From Aquiluna sp. (GTDB lineage Bacteria > Actinomycetota > Actinomycetes > Actinomycetales > Microbacteriaceae): a stretch of 32,004 nucleotides of DNA. Position 1 is the first letter of the stretch, and the number at the start of each line of letters is the position of its first letter. The notes under the pieces were generated by a model that ran no database searches, had not been told where the DNA came from, and saw only the letters and a program-made list of their open reading frames with translations. Made by a program: the position numbers and the translations under genes. Location of the stretch: positions 1 through 32,004 of the forward strand of contig JAOHCW010000013.1 of the NCBI GenBank assembly GCA_028095925.1, in the 5' to 3' direction. This document shows, piece after piece, positions 1 to 8,142 of this stretch.

Positions 1-1947
1 AAACTTCCCGGAATTGAGAGACTGCTTGCTGATGCAATCAAGGTTAAACCCGGTTACGAAAAAGCCGTCGCTGCAGCCTTGGGTTCTCTTGCAAACTCTG
101 TTCTGGTAGTAAACCAGCAAGCCGCCATCGCCGCACTAAATCACCTAAGGCAAAACGATTTAGGTCGCGCGGAGTTTATTGTTTCGGGGACGTCGTCGAA
201 GTCCACAGTCACCATTTCCGAAGCGACGACGTTGCTGTCAGTGGTTGATCTCCCAGGGGAGCTTCAAGGGCTTCTTGCGCACTTCGTCGTCGCTAAAGAC
301 CTATCTGAAGCAGAACAATTCCTCAAAAAAGACAAAACGGCCCCAGTTGTCACCATGGATGGCGATTTTCTGTCCAAAAATTTGGTCAAGGGTGGGGCAG
401 AATCCGAGCCTTCAAAGGTTGAGCTGATCTCAGAGAGAGCACGCATCTCTGAGGAACTGGTAACAATTGGGAAGCGGATTGAGAAAGCCAGCGCCTCTTT
501 GGATTCTCTGAAGAACTCTCAACACGCTCTCAGCGAAGAAGTGGTTTCAAACCTAAATGAACTTCAAAAGCAGGACGCCGAATCGGCTGCCAAGGCGGAG
601 GCTTACGGCAGGCTCATCGCTCAAATAGAGGCTGCTCAAGCTGAAAAGGCCCGACTGGAAGTATCTATCGCTCAGCTCACGCAAAAACTAAGAATTGATA
701 GCGAGGAGCTTTCCGCCATCGCTCAAGAACTCGAGGACAAAGAAGAGCCAGCTATTCCGATAGACCGAGGAGCAAGAGCCGAACTAGCCGAAAAGGTAGA
801 GGCCGCTAGAGCCTCAGAGACTCATGCGCAGATCGAACTGGGAGCAATGCGTGAGCGTCTTGCAGCCGCAGAGCGCGATGAGGCTGCTCTTGAGGAAAGG
901 CTCCAACAGGCCGAGCGGGAAAAGGCCGAATGGGAGCAAAAACAGCAGCAGCAGGGAGCTGAGACAGAGAAAGCTAGAAAAGTATTGGCAACCTGCGAGC
1001 TACTTATGCCGCTCATTGAAAGCCTCATCTCGAGAGCTAGGAGCGAGCTAAGGGATCTTGAGGCAGCGCGCCAGCAGAAGGCAACGCGGGTGACCGAACT
1101 CAGGGCTCAAATTACTGCCATGGAGACTCGCTCACTAGAGCTGAGTCGAAGCGTCCAAGAGGCTGAGATGAAGACTTATGAGCTAAAGCTCCAACAGCAG
1201 AGCATCAACGAAAAGATTTTTGACGAGCTTTCATTGACCCCCGAGGAACTGCTTGAAGACACAAAAGGTGCTGGAGACAGCGAGGCAAGGTCTGAAGAGG
1301 AGCTGAGAAAAGCCATTAGGACCGCTGAGGCAAGACTTTCGCAATTAGGAGCTTTCAACCCACTCGCCCTCGAGGAATTTTCCGCTCTGGAGGAGCGCCA
1401 CAAGTATCTAACAGAGCAACTAGCCGACCTCAACAGTGCAAGAGCAGACCTCAAGGGCATCATCAAAGACCTTGACGAGAAAATGAACACCACATTCGTT
1501 GCAGCCTTTGAGGACACCAAAAAGGCTTTTGAGGAGATCTTCCCTGTCCTGTTCCCTGGTGGCACCGGCTCGATCTCCCTCACCGAACCCGAAGAGGGTC
1601 AAGAGGCAGGTGTTGAGGTTTCGGTCAGGCCTGCTGGCAAACGCATCGAGCGCATGAGCCTGCTGTCTGGTGGCGAGAGGTCATTGGCGGCCATTGCCCT
1701 GCTAATTGCCATTTTCAAAGCCAGGCCAAGCCCCTTCTATGTTCTGGACGAGGTTGAGGCCGCTCTGGATGATGCAAACCTGGGAAGGCTCTTAGAGGTC
1801 CTTGAGACCCTTAGAGAAACCTCTCAGCTGATTATCGTGACCCACCAAAAGCGCACGATGGAAATCGCCGATGCTCTCTATGGTGTGAGTATGGGTAAAG
1901 ACGGCATCACGAGGGTGGTCGGACAGAAACTCGACAAGGCCAGCTAA
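1..1947 (+). CDS. smc: Chromosome segregation protein SMC, 3' part (5' end outside window)
   Basis: The frame is open from base 1, so this is the C-terminal part (648 codons) of a protein that normally has about 1,180 residues. It starts inside the hinge domain, with residues such as VKPGYEKAVAAALG. A long heptad-like, Glu/Lys/Gln-rich coiled coil follows to about base 1480. The C-terminal ABC head has the signature LSGGERSLAA (about 1657-1690) and the Walker B/D-loop VLDEVEAALDD (about 1741-1773), and ends with a switch His in VTHQKRTM. SMC dimers organise and segregate the chromosome with ScpA and ScpB. The TAA stop is followed directly by the GTG of ftsY, so the two genes are probably co-transcribed. 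Neither the N-terminal Walker A half nor the promoter is visible. Confidence 0.97.
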   Translation, partial: KLPGIERLLADAIKVKPGYEKAVAAALGSLANSVLVVNQQAAIAALNHLRQNDLGRAEFIVSGTSSKSTVTISEATTLLSVVDLPGELQGLLAHFVVAKDLSEAEQFLKKDKTAPVVTMDGDFLSKNLVKGGAESEPSKVELISERARISEELVTIGKRIEKASASLDSLKNSQHALSEEVVSNLNELQKQDAESAAKAEAYGRLIAQIEAAQAEKARLEVSIAQLTQKLRIDSEELSAIAQELEDKEEPAIPIDRGARAELAEKVEAARASETHAQIELGAMRERLAAAERDEAALEERLQQAEREKAEWEQKQQQQGAETEKARKVLATCELLMPLIESLISRARSELRDLEAARQQKATRVTELRAQITAMETRSLELSRSVQEAEMKTYELKLQQQSINEKIFDELSLTPEELLEDTKGAGDSEARSEEELRKAIRTAEARLSQLGAFNPLALEEFSALEERHKYLTEQLADLNSARADLKGIIKDLDEKMNTTFVAAFEDTKKAFEEIFPVLFPGGTGSISLTEPEEGQEAGVEVSVRPAGKRIERMSLLSGGERSLAAIALLIAIFKARPSPFYVLDEVEAALDDANLGRLLEVLETLRETSQLIIVTHQKRTMEIADALYGVSMGKDGITRVVGQKLDKAS

Positions 1948-3111
1948 GTGTTTAAGTTTCTAAAGCGCTTAAGAGGGAAAAAGGAAGAGGCCCAACCGCA
2001 GCCAGATGCAGTAGCAACGGAGGTAGTTCCCGCGCCTGTGGTTGAGGCGCCAGTTTCGCCTCCAGAGCCTGCCACCGAGGTCCCGGCCAGCGTCACGGCC
2101 ACAGACCCAGAGCCAGAAAAAGATATCGAGCCAGAGCCGGTGTTCAAAACTCCAATTGAGGCTGTTGTCGAGCCTGCGGGGGAGCCTGAGCCACCAAAAG
2201 AGGCAGAACCTAAGGCAGAGGTTGTAGAGGTAGAGCTTCCAAAGAGGTCACTCAGTGATGGCATCAGGTCGCTCTTTTCTTCAAATGTCGACATCGAAGA
2301 TCTCGAAGACATCCTGCTACTTGCAGACTTTGGAGTCGAAGCCTCGGTCGAGATAACTGAGAGCCTTCGCAAGGCGGCGAGTAAGGCTGGTGCCACCTCC
2401 GACGCAGAACTTAGGTTGCTCCTAAAAGAGCTGTTAGTTGACAAGCTTCATCGAGATGATCTCCAACTCAACCTCTCGGACGGAAAGCTGCCCTATGTCT
2501 TCTTGGTGGTTGGAGTCAATGGCGCCGGAAAAACCACCACCATTGGAAAGCTCGCCAAATGGCTAAGGGATGGTGAGTGGGAGGTGGTTCTTGGGGCCGC
2601 CGACACTTTTAGGGCTGCAGCCGTAGATCAATTGGCAACCTGGGCCGAACGCTCAGGGGCTGGAATTGTCAGACCGGAGCGCGATGGGCAGGACCCGGCC
2701 TCTGTTGCCTACCAAACCGTTGAGCTTGCGATCAAGAACGATGCTGACATTGCAATTGTGGACACTGCCGGCAGGCTTCAGAACAAGAAAGACCTGATGG
2801 ACGAGCTCGGCAAGATTCGCAGGGCTGTTGAAAAGCAGGCGCAGATTAACGAAGTTCTGCTAGTTATCGACGCCACCACCGGACAAAACGCCATAAACCA
2901 GGCCAAGGCCTTTACCGAAGTTGCGGAAGTGACTGGAATCGTAATGACCAAACTCGATGGCACAGCCAAGGGCGGCATTCTTTACACAATCCAGCAGCAG
3001 CTGAACTTGCCGGTGAAGCTGGTTGGAGTTGGTGAAGGGGTCAACGACTTTGCATTTTTCTCAGCCGAGGAGTTTGCAAACGGGCTTGTGGCAAGAAAAC
3101 CAGATAACTAG
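1948..3111 (+). CDS. ftsY: Signal recognition particle receptor FtsY
   Basis: FtsY is the SRP receptor GTPase that docks ribosome-SRP complexes at the SecYEG translocon. The first ~100 residues are a Pro/Glu/Val-rich acidic A domain with no transmembrane segment, preceded by a short basic start (MFKFLKRLRGKK) that could bind lipid. The NG domain follows: P-loop GVNGAGKTT at residues 189-197, DTAGR from about 272 and TKLDG from about 334. Length (387) is normal for an actinobacterial FtsY with an A domain. The GTG start abuts the smc stop with no gap, which argues for translational coupling. A 65-bp gap follows before the ferredoxin gene. The identification is secure; the exact start is set by the abutting stop and is less certain. 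Confidence 0.97.
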   Translation: MFKFLKRLRGKKEEAQPQPDAVATEVVPAPVVEAPVSPPEPATEVPASVTATDPEPEKDIEPEPVFKTPIEAVVEPAGEPEPPKEAEPKAEVVEVELPKRSLSDGIRSLFSSNVDIEDLEDILLLADFGVEASVEITESLRKAASKAGATSDAELRLLLKELLVDKLHRDDLQLNLSDGKLPYVFLVVGVNGAGKTTTIGKLAKWLRDGEWEVVLGAADTFRAAAVDQLATWAERSGAGIVRPERDGQDPASVAYQTVELAIKNDADIAIVDTAGRLQNKKDLMDELGKIRRAVEKQAQINEVLLVIDATTGQNAINQAKAFTEVAEVTGIVMTKLDGTAKGGILYTIQQQLNLPVKLVGVGEGVNDFAFFSAEEFANGLVARKPDN

Positions 3112-3145
3112 CCGGCATTGGAAGTAATTCGAGTTTGAGCTGATT

Positions 3146-3151
3146 TAGACT
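3146..3151 (+). promoter_or_regulatory. Candidate -10 box (TAGACT) for fdxA
   Basis: TAGACT fits the actinobacterial TANNNT -10 pattern and lies 25 nt before the fdxA TTG start, which would leave a short leader carrying the AAGGAG ribosome binding site at 3164-3169. No good -35 element is visible at 16-18 nt spacing. Motif-based inference only. Confidence 0.4.
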
Positions 3152-3176
3152 TACAGAGTTTTCAAGGAGTAACCAG

Positions 3177-3503
3177 TTGACCTACGTAATCGCGCTACCG
3201 TGTGTGGACCTCAAGGACAAAGCCTGCATTGACGAATGCCCTGTAGACTGCATCTACGAGGGCGATCGCATGCTCTACATCCACCCAGACGAGTGCGTTG
3301 ACTGTGGAGCCTGTGAGCCGGTTTGCCCAGTAGAGGCCATCTACTACGAAGACGACCTACCGGGTGAGTGGAGCGACTATTACTCGGTAAACGTTGATTT
3401 TTTCAACGAAATTGGCTCTCCGGGAGGTGCGGCCAAGACAGGCCCCATTCCAGGTGACCACCCCCTTGTTGCAGCACTACCTCCAAACCAGCAAGACCAG
3501 TAA
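3177..3503 (+). CDS. fdxA: 7Fe ferredoxin (3Fe-4S/4Fe-4S)
   Basis: A small soluble electron carrier of the actinobacterial FdxA/FdxC type (108 aa). The eight N-terminal cysteines match 7Fe ferredoxins. By analogy with Azotobacter FdI, C9, C17 and C50 would hold the 3Fe-4S cluster and C21, C40, C43 and C46 the 4Fe-4S cluster, with C25 as the extra cysteine. The segment HPDECVDCGACEPVCP is diagnostic. The start is TTG, preceded by AAGGAGT at 3164-3170; the next residues, TYVIALPCVD, match family N-termini, so TTG is preferred over a downstream start. The gene stands alone between ftsY and rpmF with its own candidate promoter. It probably passes electrons to a reductase or oxygenase partner that is not encoded in this window. 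Confidence 0.95.
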   Translation: MTYVIALPCVDLKDKACIDECPVDCIYEGDRMLYIHPDECVDCGACEPVCPVEAIYYEDDLPGEWSDYYSVNVDFFNEIGSPGGAAKTGPIPGDHPLVAALPPNQQDQ

Positions 3504-3552
3504 ACTGAAGGTTTTGCTTGGAAAGCAGAAACTTTTCAAGTAAACTTTCGTG

Positions 3553-3583
3553 GGTTTGGAAGAAGGTTTAGCACCTTCAAACC
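3553..3583 (+). promoter_or_regulatory. Stem-loop between fdxA and rpmF
   Basis: GAAGGT (3562-3567) pairs with ACCTTC (3573-3578) around a 5-nt loop. GGTTT (3553-3557) can extend the stem with AAACC (3579-3583) if a 4-nt bulge on the 5' side is allowed. No T-run follows, so it is not a classic intrinsic terminator. It may end fdxA transcription weakly or belong to the rpmF leader. Confidence 0.35.
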
Positions 3584-3595
3584 ACAAAGACTTTT

Positions 3596-3617
3596 CCCGC
3601 TTTCCACATAGAGCGGG
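3596..3617 (+). promoter_or_regulatory. Stem-loop just before the rpmF ribosome binding site
   Basis: CCCGCT (3596-3601) and AGCGGG (3612-3617) form a perfect 6-bp inverted repeat around a 10-nt loop. It ends 6 nt before the GAGGAG ribosome binding site of rpmF (3624-3629). The position suits a leader structure that affects L32 translation, but no family is recognised. Confidence 0.4.
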
Positions 3618-3635
3618 CCTATTGAGGAGCTACAG

Positions 3636-3839
3636 ATGCCAGTACCAAAGAGGCGCAAGTCACGTGCTAACACTCACGCACGCCGTTCGCAGTGGAAGGC
3701 CGAGCCAGTGACCCTGGTCAAGACCGTCGAGAATGGACAGACCGTCTACAGCCTTCCTCACAGGGCCAAGGTAGTTACCGACTCAGTCGGCACCGAGCTC
3801 TACATGGAATACAAGGGCCGCAAAGTAGCCGACAGCTAA
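3636..3839 (+). CDS. rpmF: 50S ribosomal protein L32
   Basis: L32, a small basic protein of the large subunit (67 aa, normal length). The N-terminus [20 protein letters not shown] is the family signature. This form has no zinc-binding cysteines, a C-minus version as seen in many actinobacteria. Start ATG with GAGGAG 7 nt upstream. rnc begins 3 nt after the stop, so rpmF-rnc-mutM form one unit. The DUF177 (YceD-like) gene that usually precedes rpmF in actinobacteria is missing; fdxA occupies that side instead. Confidence 0.97.
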   Translation: MPVPKRRKSRANTHARRSQWKAEPVTLVKTVENGQTVYSLPHRAKVVTDSVGTELYMEYKGRKVADS

Positions 3840-3842
3840 CTA

Positions 3843-4514
3843 ATGTCTAACGAGCTGCTGGGGCGGCTCGGGGCTGAGATTTCACCCGAGCTTCTCAAGC
3901 TCGCCCTCACACACTCTTCCTTCGCCTACGAAAACGGTGGCTCTGACAACGAGCGACTAGAGTTCCTCGGCGATTCAGTGCTCGGTTATCTGGTCGCCTC
4001 CCACATCTTCACCGCTCACCAAGAGCTCTCGGAGGGTGAACTAACAAAGCTCAAAAACGGCGTCGTCTCCGCTCAGGCTCTTGCAGTCGCCGCCAACCGC
4101 ATTGATCTTGGCAAGTACCTATTTCTAGGTAAAGGTGAGGAGCAAACAGAGGGCAGGCGCAAAGAAAACATTCTCGCCGATGCGTTTGAGGCCCTAATTG
4201 GCGCTGCCTACATCCACTCAGGACTTGAAAACGCAGGCAAGATAATTTCCGCTCACATCCTCCCGCTACTTGACGACTCCGATGCCCGTAGAGAGCTTGC
4301 CGACCCCAAGACATCACTGGCTGTGAAGCTCAAGAAGCTAAATCGCGAAGAGCCCACCTACGAAATGTCAGAATCTGGACCGGAGCACGAGCGCATCTAT
4401 TTCGCGACCTGTTTTTCGGGCAAGCTGAGCCTGGGGTCTGGCTCTGGACGCACCAAGCGCAAAGCTGAGACCGACGCGGCGCTTAGCGCACTGCGAACCC
4501 TCTCGGAGCTCTAG
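3843..4514 (+). CDS. rnc: Ribonuclease III
   Basis: RNase III cleaves double-stranded RNA in rRNA precursors and some mRNAs. It has 223 residues, normal for the family. The catalytic signature ERLEFLGDSVL lies at residues 37-47 (E40 and D44 acidic), and the second acidic pair is in ADAFEALIGAAY in the first half. A C-terminal dsRNA-binding domain starts near residue 155 and ends with the typical GRTKRKAETDAA helix. The gene lies 3 nt after rpmF, and its TAG stop shares its last base with the GTG start of mutM (TAGTG), so translation of the two is coupled. Confidence 0.96.
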   Translation: MSNELLGRLGAEISPELLKLALTHSSFAYENGGSDNERLEFLGDSVLGYLVASHIFTAHQELSEGELTKLKNGVVSAQALAVAANRIDLGKYLFLGKGEEQTEGRRKENILADAFEALIGAAYIHSGLENAGKIISAHILPLLDDSDARRELADPKTSLAVKLKKLNREEPTYEMSESGPEHERIYFATCFSGKLSLGSGSGRTKRKAETDAALSALRTLSEL

Positions 4515-5410
4515 TGCCGGAACTACCCGAAGTCGAGACTGTTCGTTCCGGTCTCGCAACTCACGTAATCGGCGCTCAGGTCAAAGAAATCCAGGTCCAT
4601 GACAGCCGCAGCCTGAAGCGCAACTTCTCTGGCCCCGACGGGTTCGTCAAGGAGCTGACAGGCGAGCGCCTCCAAGGAGTAATAAGGCGCGGCAAGTTCC
4701 TTTGGCTGCCTCTAACCGCAACCCGCGCAGTTGTTTGCCATCTCGGCATGAGCGGACAGGTCTTGGTTAGGTCCAAGGACTTTGGTGAGGACAAGCTCAC
4801 GAGAATCACCCTGCGGTTAGAAAAACCAACCGGTGAAGAAATAGAGATGCGCTTTGTAGACCAAAGGCTGTTTGGCGGCATGCAAATTGACGAACTCGTA
4901 GACACCGGTGGTAACTCTCCTTCAGGCTACTTTCCAGAGGGAGAGGGAAGCTCGTTGATACCAACCTCCGTCTCTCATATCGCAAGAGACCTATTGGACC
5001 CAAACTTTGATGCTGGGCTAGTGGTTTCCAAAATGCGCAAGCGAAACTCTGGGATCAAGAGGGTGCTGCTCGACCAGAACCTTCTTAGCGGCATAGGAAA
5101 TATCTACGCTGACGAGAGCCTTTGGCGATCCAGGCTTCACTTCGACAGGCCCGCCAGCGCGATTTCCACCAGAAAGCTCAATGAGCTTGTGGGCTTCTCT
5201 CAAGAAATCCTTCGAGAGGCGGTTGAGCGAGGCGGAACAAGCTTTGACGAGCAGTACAAGAACGTAAATGGTGAATCTGGTTACTTTTCCCAAGACCTCA
5301 ATTCCTACAGCCGCGCAGGGCTGCCTTGTCAGAGGTGCGGCAGCGCCATCAAACGAGAGGCTTGGGCAAACAGGTCATCGTATTTTTGCCCCAAGTGCCA
5401 GCGGCGCTAA
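4514..5410 (+). CDS. mutM: Formamidopyrimidine-DNA glycosylase (Fpg/MutM)
   Basis: A base-excision repair enzyme that removes 8-oxoguanine and formamidopyrimidines and cuts the abasic site. The N-terminus MPELPEVETVRSGL carries the catalytic P2 and E3 after Met removal. RRGKFLWLPL holds the conserved Lys of the beta-hairpin, and LDQNLLSGIGNIYADE is the helix-two-turn-helix motif. The C-terminal zinc finger is complete: CQRCG, then CPKCQRR. Length (298) is typical. The GTG start overlaps the rnc stop by one base. Downstream, a convergent membrane-protein gene stops only 3 bp away, leaving no room for a terminator hairpin. Confidence 0.96.
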   Translation: MPELPEVETVRSGLATHVIGAQVKEIQVHDSRSLKRNFSGPDGFVKELTGERLQGVIRRGKFLWLPLTATRAVVCHLGMSGQVLVRSKDFGEDKLTRITLRLEKPTGEEIEMRFVDQRLFGGMQIDELVDTGGNSPSGYFPEGEGSSLIPTSVSHIARDLLDPNFDAGLVVSKMRKRNSGIKRVLLDQNLLSGIGNIYADESLWRSRLHFDRPASAISTRKLNELVGFSQEILREAVERGGTSFDEQYKNVNGESGYFSQDLNSYSRAGLPCQRCGSAIKREAWANRSSYFCPKCQRR

Positions 5411-5413
5411 AAC

Positions 5414-5752
5414 TCAAGAACGCAACCTTGGAAACATAGCCACGAGTAGCACGATCGCTATCGACCCGTAAGACCACACATAGCCAATTGTGGTGGCTGG
5501 GATGAGCTTGTCTTGACCAAAGTCTTGGGCAAAGAAAAAGACCAGTGCTGAAACGGTGAGAGCAAAGGCCCAAGACTCTGATTTGTGAGGCCTGAGAGAA
5601 ACTGCATAGACAAGCAGCGAAAACAGCGCCATCCCCAGACCAAGAGGCAGGCCCGAGAGGATGCTCTGGTGGAAAATGGTGCCGAGAACTGCAAACACGG
5701 CTCCTGTGAAAATACCTCTAAGAACCAGCCCCAGTCTGCCCAGTTTGCTCAC
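5414..5752 (-). CDS. Small integral membrane protein, probably DUF6113-like
   Basis: A 112-residue hydrophobic protein with about four predicted membrane helices (roughly residues 9-28, 33-52, 62-75 and 90-107) and short polar links. No catalytic motif is visible. Similar small membrane proteins near mutM/ffh in Microbacteriaceae are often called DUF6113; that assignment is from memory and is tentative. The start is GTG. A -10-like TAGTCT (minus strand, 5759-5764) lies exactly 6 nt before it and no ribosome binding site is visible, so the transcript is probably leaderless. It is convergent with mutM and divergent from ffh. Function unknown. Confidence 0.75.
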   Translation of the reverse strand: MSKLGRLGLVLRGIFTGAVFAVLGTIFHQSILSGLPLGLGMALFSLLVYAVSLRPHKSESWAFALTVSALVFFFAQDFGQDKLIPATTIGYVWSYGSIAIVLLVAMFPRLRS

Positions 5753-5758
5753 CAGTCA

Positions 5759-5764
5759 AGACTA
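5759..5764 (-). promoter_or_regulatory. Candidate leaderless promoter -10 (TAGTCT)
   Basis: On the minus strand TAGTCT is followed by TGACTG (6 nt) and then the GTG start of the membrane-protein gene. This spacing places transcription start at or within a base of the start codon. The xerC promoter has the same arrangement (TAGTCT, then TGAATC, then ATG). Confidence 0.5.
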
Positions 5765-5781
5765 TTGGTAAGGCCCTAGAT

Positions 5782-5787
5782 TAGGCT
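5782..5787 (+). promoter_or_regulatory. Candidate -10 box (TAGGCT) for ffh
   Basis: TAGGCT precedes the ffh TTG start by 27 nt, leaving a short leader with AAGGAG at 5802-5807. An overlapping alternative, TAGATT, lies at 5777-5782. No clear -35 element is seen. Confidence 0.4.
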
Positions 5788-5814
5788 TTTGGCGGTAAGC
5801 GAAGGAGAAATGGA

Positions 5815-7305
5815 TTGTTCGACAATCTTTCGGATCGCCTAAGCGGGACGTTCAAGAGCCTCAAGGGCAAAGGAAAGCTCTCTGCTGCCGATATCGACGA
5901 AACCCTCAGGGACATCCGTCGTGCCCTTCTTGAGGCCGATGTCGCGCTCGAGGTGGTCAAGGACTTCATCGCCAGAATTCGCGAGCGCGCAATGGGAGAC
6001 GAGGTCTCCAAGGCACTAAACCCTTCCCAGCAGGTGGTTCAGATTGTCCAAGAAGAACTAATTGGCATTCTCGGGGGAGAGGCGAGGAAGCTAACATTCT
6101 CCAAAAACCCACCGACGGTTTTTATGCTCGCAGGTCTTCAGGGTTCGGGTAAGACAACGCTCGCTGGAAAGCTCGCTAGGTGGCTAAAAGAGCAAAACCA
6201 AACACCTTTGTTAGTTGCATGCGACCTTCAACGACCAAATGCTGTGAATCAGCTCCAGGTGCTAGGGGAGAAGGTCGGGGTTCCGGTTTTTGCTCCCGAG
6301 GCAGGTAACGGCTCAGGTGACCCCGTGGCTGTGGCCAAAAAGGGCGTCGAAAAGGCTAAAAAAGAGCAGCACTCGGTAGTGATCATCGACACCGCCGGTA
6401 GGACCGGTATCGATGAGGAGATGATGAAGCAGGCGAGAGATATTCGCGACGCTACCTCTCCCGATGAAATGCTCTTTGTAATCGACTCAATGCTCGGTCA
6501 GGATGCTGTCAATGTTGCTAACGCCTTCAAGGATGGCGTTGGGGTAACAGGAGTGGTTCTGACCAAGCTCGATGGTGATGCACGCGGTGGTGCGGCACTG
6601 TCGGTTGCAACCATCACGGGCGCGCCAATCCTATTTAGCTCAACTGGCGAGGGGCTGGATGCCTTCGAGCCCTTCTACCCCGACCGCATGGCTAGCCGCA
6701 TTCTGGACATGGGAGACATTCTCACTCTCATCGAGCAGGCTCAGCGTGCCTTTGATGAAGAGGAGAGCGAGAAGCTTGCTCAAAAGATTGCTCAGGACCA
6801 GTTCACACTGCAAGACTTTCTGGATCAGATGCAGCAGCTGAGAAAACTTGGCAGCATGAAAGGCATTATGGCCATGCTTCCAGGAGCAGGTCAGATGAAG
6901 CAGAACATTGAAGATTTTGACGAAAAAATGATTGACCGCACCGAAGCAATCATTCGGTCTATGACCCCTAAGGAACGCGAGCAACCCAGGCTTCTAAATG
7001 GCTCCAGGCGCATGAGGATTGCAAAGGGATCGGGCACCACCGTTACCGATGTGAACCAGCTAATGCAGCGCTTTGAGCAGGCTGCAAAGATGATGAAGAC
7101 CATGGCCAAAGGTGGAGCGCCCACCCTTCCCGGCACGAACCCAGTCATGATGGGTGGCGCAAAGGGCGGCGGCTACATCGGCGGCAAGAAGAAGGACAAG
7201 AAGAAAAAGGGGTCTAAGAGCGGCAACCCAGCCAAGCGTGCTGCCGAGAATGCCGGACTCACCTTTGGCACTGACAACTCAAAAGGCAGTTCTTTCGGGC
7301 TTTGA
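5815..7305 (+). CDS. ffh: Signal recognition particle protein Ffh (SRP54)
   Basis: Ffh binds the 4.5S RNA and signal peptides, and pairs with FtsY at the membrane. It has 496 residues: an N domain (MFDNLSDRLSGTFK), a G domain with P-loop GLQGSGKTT from about residue 107, DTAGR from about 192 and TKLDGDARGG. A Met-rich M domain follows, with the RNA-binding helix segment SRRMRIAKGSGTTV near residues 396-410. The tail is Gly/Lys-rich with a KKKDKKKKGSK stretch. The start is TTG at 5815, chosen because it gives the family N-terminus and has AAGGAG 7 nt upstream; the nearby ATG at 5810 is out of frame. smc-ftsY and ffh are separated here by fdxA, rpmF-rnc-mutM and a membrane gene. Confidence 0.96.
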   Translation: MFDNLSDRLSGTFKSLKGKGKLSAADIDETLRDIRRALLEADVALEVVKDFIARIRERAMGDEVSKALNPSQQVVQIVQEELIGILGGEARKLTFSKNPPTVFMLAGLQGSGKTTLAGKLARWLKEQNQTPLLVACDLQRPNAVNQLQVLGEKVGVPVFAPEAGNGSGDPVAVAKKGVEKAKKEQHSVVIIDTAGRTGIDEEMMKQARDIRDATSPDEMLFVIDSMLGQDAVNVANAFKDGVGVTGVVLTKLDGDARGGAALSVATITGAPILFSSTGEGLDAFEPFYPDRMASRILDMGDILTLIEQAQRAFDEEESEKLAQKIAQDQFTLQDFLDQMQQLRKLGSMKGIMAMLPGAGQMKQNIEDFDEKMIDRTEAIIRSMTPKEREQPRLLNGSRRMRIAKGSGTTVTDVNQLMQRFEQAAKMMKTMAKGGAPTLPGTNPVMMGGAKGGGYIGGKKKDKKKKGSKSGNPAKRAAENAGLTFGTDNSKGSSFGL

Positions 7306-7399
7306 AACTAGCCAAATGGCGAATTTTCTGGCAGACTCTTCCCTTGTTCGAGCGTCTCGACCCTCTATCAAGACGTACGAGAAACCCTGAGAAGCTTCC

Positions 7400-7417
7400 G
7401 AGTGTGCCCCCACGCTC
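7400..7417 (+). promoter_or_regulatory. Hairpin in the rpsP leader
   Basis: GAGTGTG (7400-7406) pairs with CACGCTC (7411-7417), 7 bp with one G-T wobble, around a CCCC loop. It lies in the 148-bp gap between ffh and rpsP, about 28 nt before the AGGAGA ribosome binding site at 7445-7450. It may be a ribosomal-protein leader element; no known family is recognised and no clear promoter can be assigned in the gap. Confidence 0.35.
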
Positions 7418-7453
7418 ACGGTGGAGCCTCGCCCCTAAACTCACAGGAGAATT

Positions 7454-8140
7454 GTGGCTGTAAAGATCCGCCTAAAGCGCATTGGTAAGAAGCGCAACCC
7501 CCACTACCGCATCGTGGTAGCAGATTCAAAAACACACCGTGACGGAAGAGTCATCGAGGAGATTGGTCGCTATGTACCAACCACCGACCCTTCAATCATT
7601 GAGGTCAACTCTGAGCGCGCTCAGTACTGGCTATCCGTTGGCGCTCAGCCAACCGAGCCAGCTGCAGTAATTCTCAAGCTGACCGGTGATGTTGCCAACG
7701 AAAAGGGTGAGAAGAAGAACACTGTCAAGCCCCAGGCAACAAAAGAGACTTTCGCAGCGGACACCAAGAAGAAGTCCGTAATCCTTCCCAAGGAAGAGAA
7801 GAAGCCAGAGCCTGTAAAGGAAGAGACTCCAGTCGCAGAAGCTCCAGCTGAAGCTCCAGTGGCCGAAGAGGCTGCGGTAGCTGAGGAAACTCCAGCGGAG
7901 GCCCCAGCAGAGCCAGCAGCAGAGGCTACCGAAGCCCCGGCCGTAGAAGCACCCGCAGAAGCGCCTGTGGAAGAGACTCCAGCAGAGCCAGCAGCAGATG
8001 CTCAAGCAGAGGAGGCACCTGCGGCCGAGACTGCCGAGGAAGCTCCGGCCGAGGCTCCTGCAAGCGAGGAAGTTCCAGCTGAAGAAGCACCTGCCGCAGA
8101 GGCAGCTGAAGCGGCCGGCGAAGAGTCGAAGAGCGAGTAA
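7454..8140 (+). CDS. rpsP: 30S ribosomal protein S16 with a long acidic C-terminal tail
   Basis: Residues 1 to about 85 are a standard S16 ([20 protein letters not shown], then [10 protein letters not shown] and [10 protein letters not shown]). S16 is a 30S assembly protein of about 80-90 residues; many actinobacteria add a modest extension. Here the protein reaches 228 residues. Residues 86-122 are Lys-rich, and residues 123-228 are almost only Ala, Glu, Pro, Val and Thr (units such as EAPAEAP), with no Lys or Arg until K226. The tail DNA contains degenerate direct repeats. GTG start with AGGAGA 3 nt upstream of the start region. It heads rpsP-khpA-rimM-trmD; khpA follows after 2 nt. Confidence 0.95.
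   Translation: MAVKIRLKRIGKKRNPHYRIVVADSKTHRDGRVIEEIGRYVPTTDPSIIEVNSERAQYWLSVGAQPTEPAAVILKLTGDVANEKGEKKNTVKPQATKETFAADTKKKSVILPKEEKKPEPVKEETPVAEAPAEAPVAEEAAVAEETPAEAPAEPAAEATEAPAVEAPAEAPVEETPAEPAADAQAEEAPAAETAEEAPAEAPASEEVPAEEAPAAEAAEAAGEESKSE
7820..8137 (+). repeat. Low-complexity repeat coding the acidic S16 tail
   Basis: About 318 bp of degenerate GAA/GAG-GC(N)-CCA codon repeats. One 20-base unit (CCAGCAGAGCCAGCAGCAGA) occurs identically at 7904-7923 and 7979-7998. Such tracts can change length by slippage or recombination. The reading frame stays open throughout. Confidence 0.7.
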
Positions 8141-8142
8141 TT

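Noticed and set aside
7306..7330. GCC-AAAT-GGC followed by GAATTTT after ffh as a terminator
   Set aside because: The stem is only 3 bp, too weak to support.
7631..8005. Minus-strand Cys/Trp/Ser-rich frame opposite rpsP
   Set aside because: The pattern is the complement of repeated Glu/Ala/Pro codons; it resembles no protein family.
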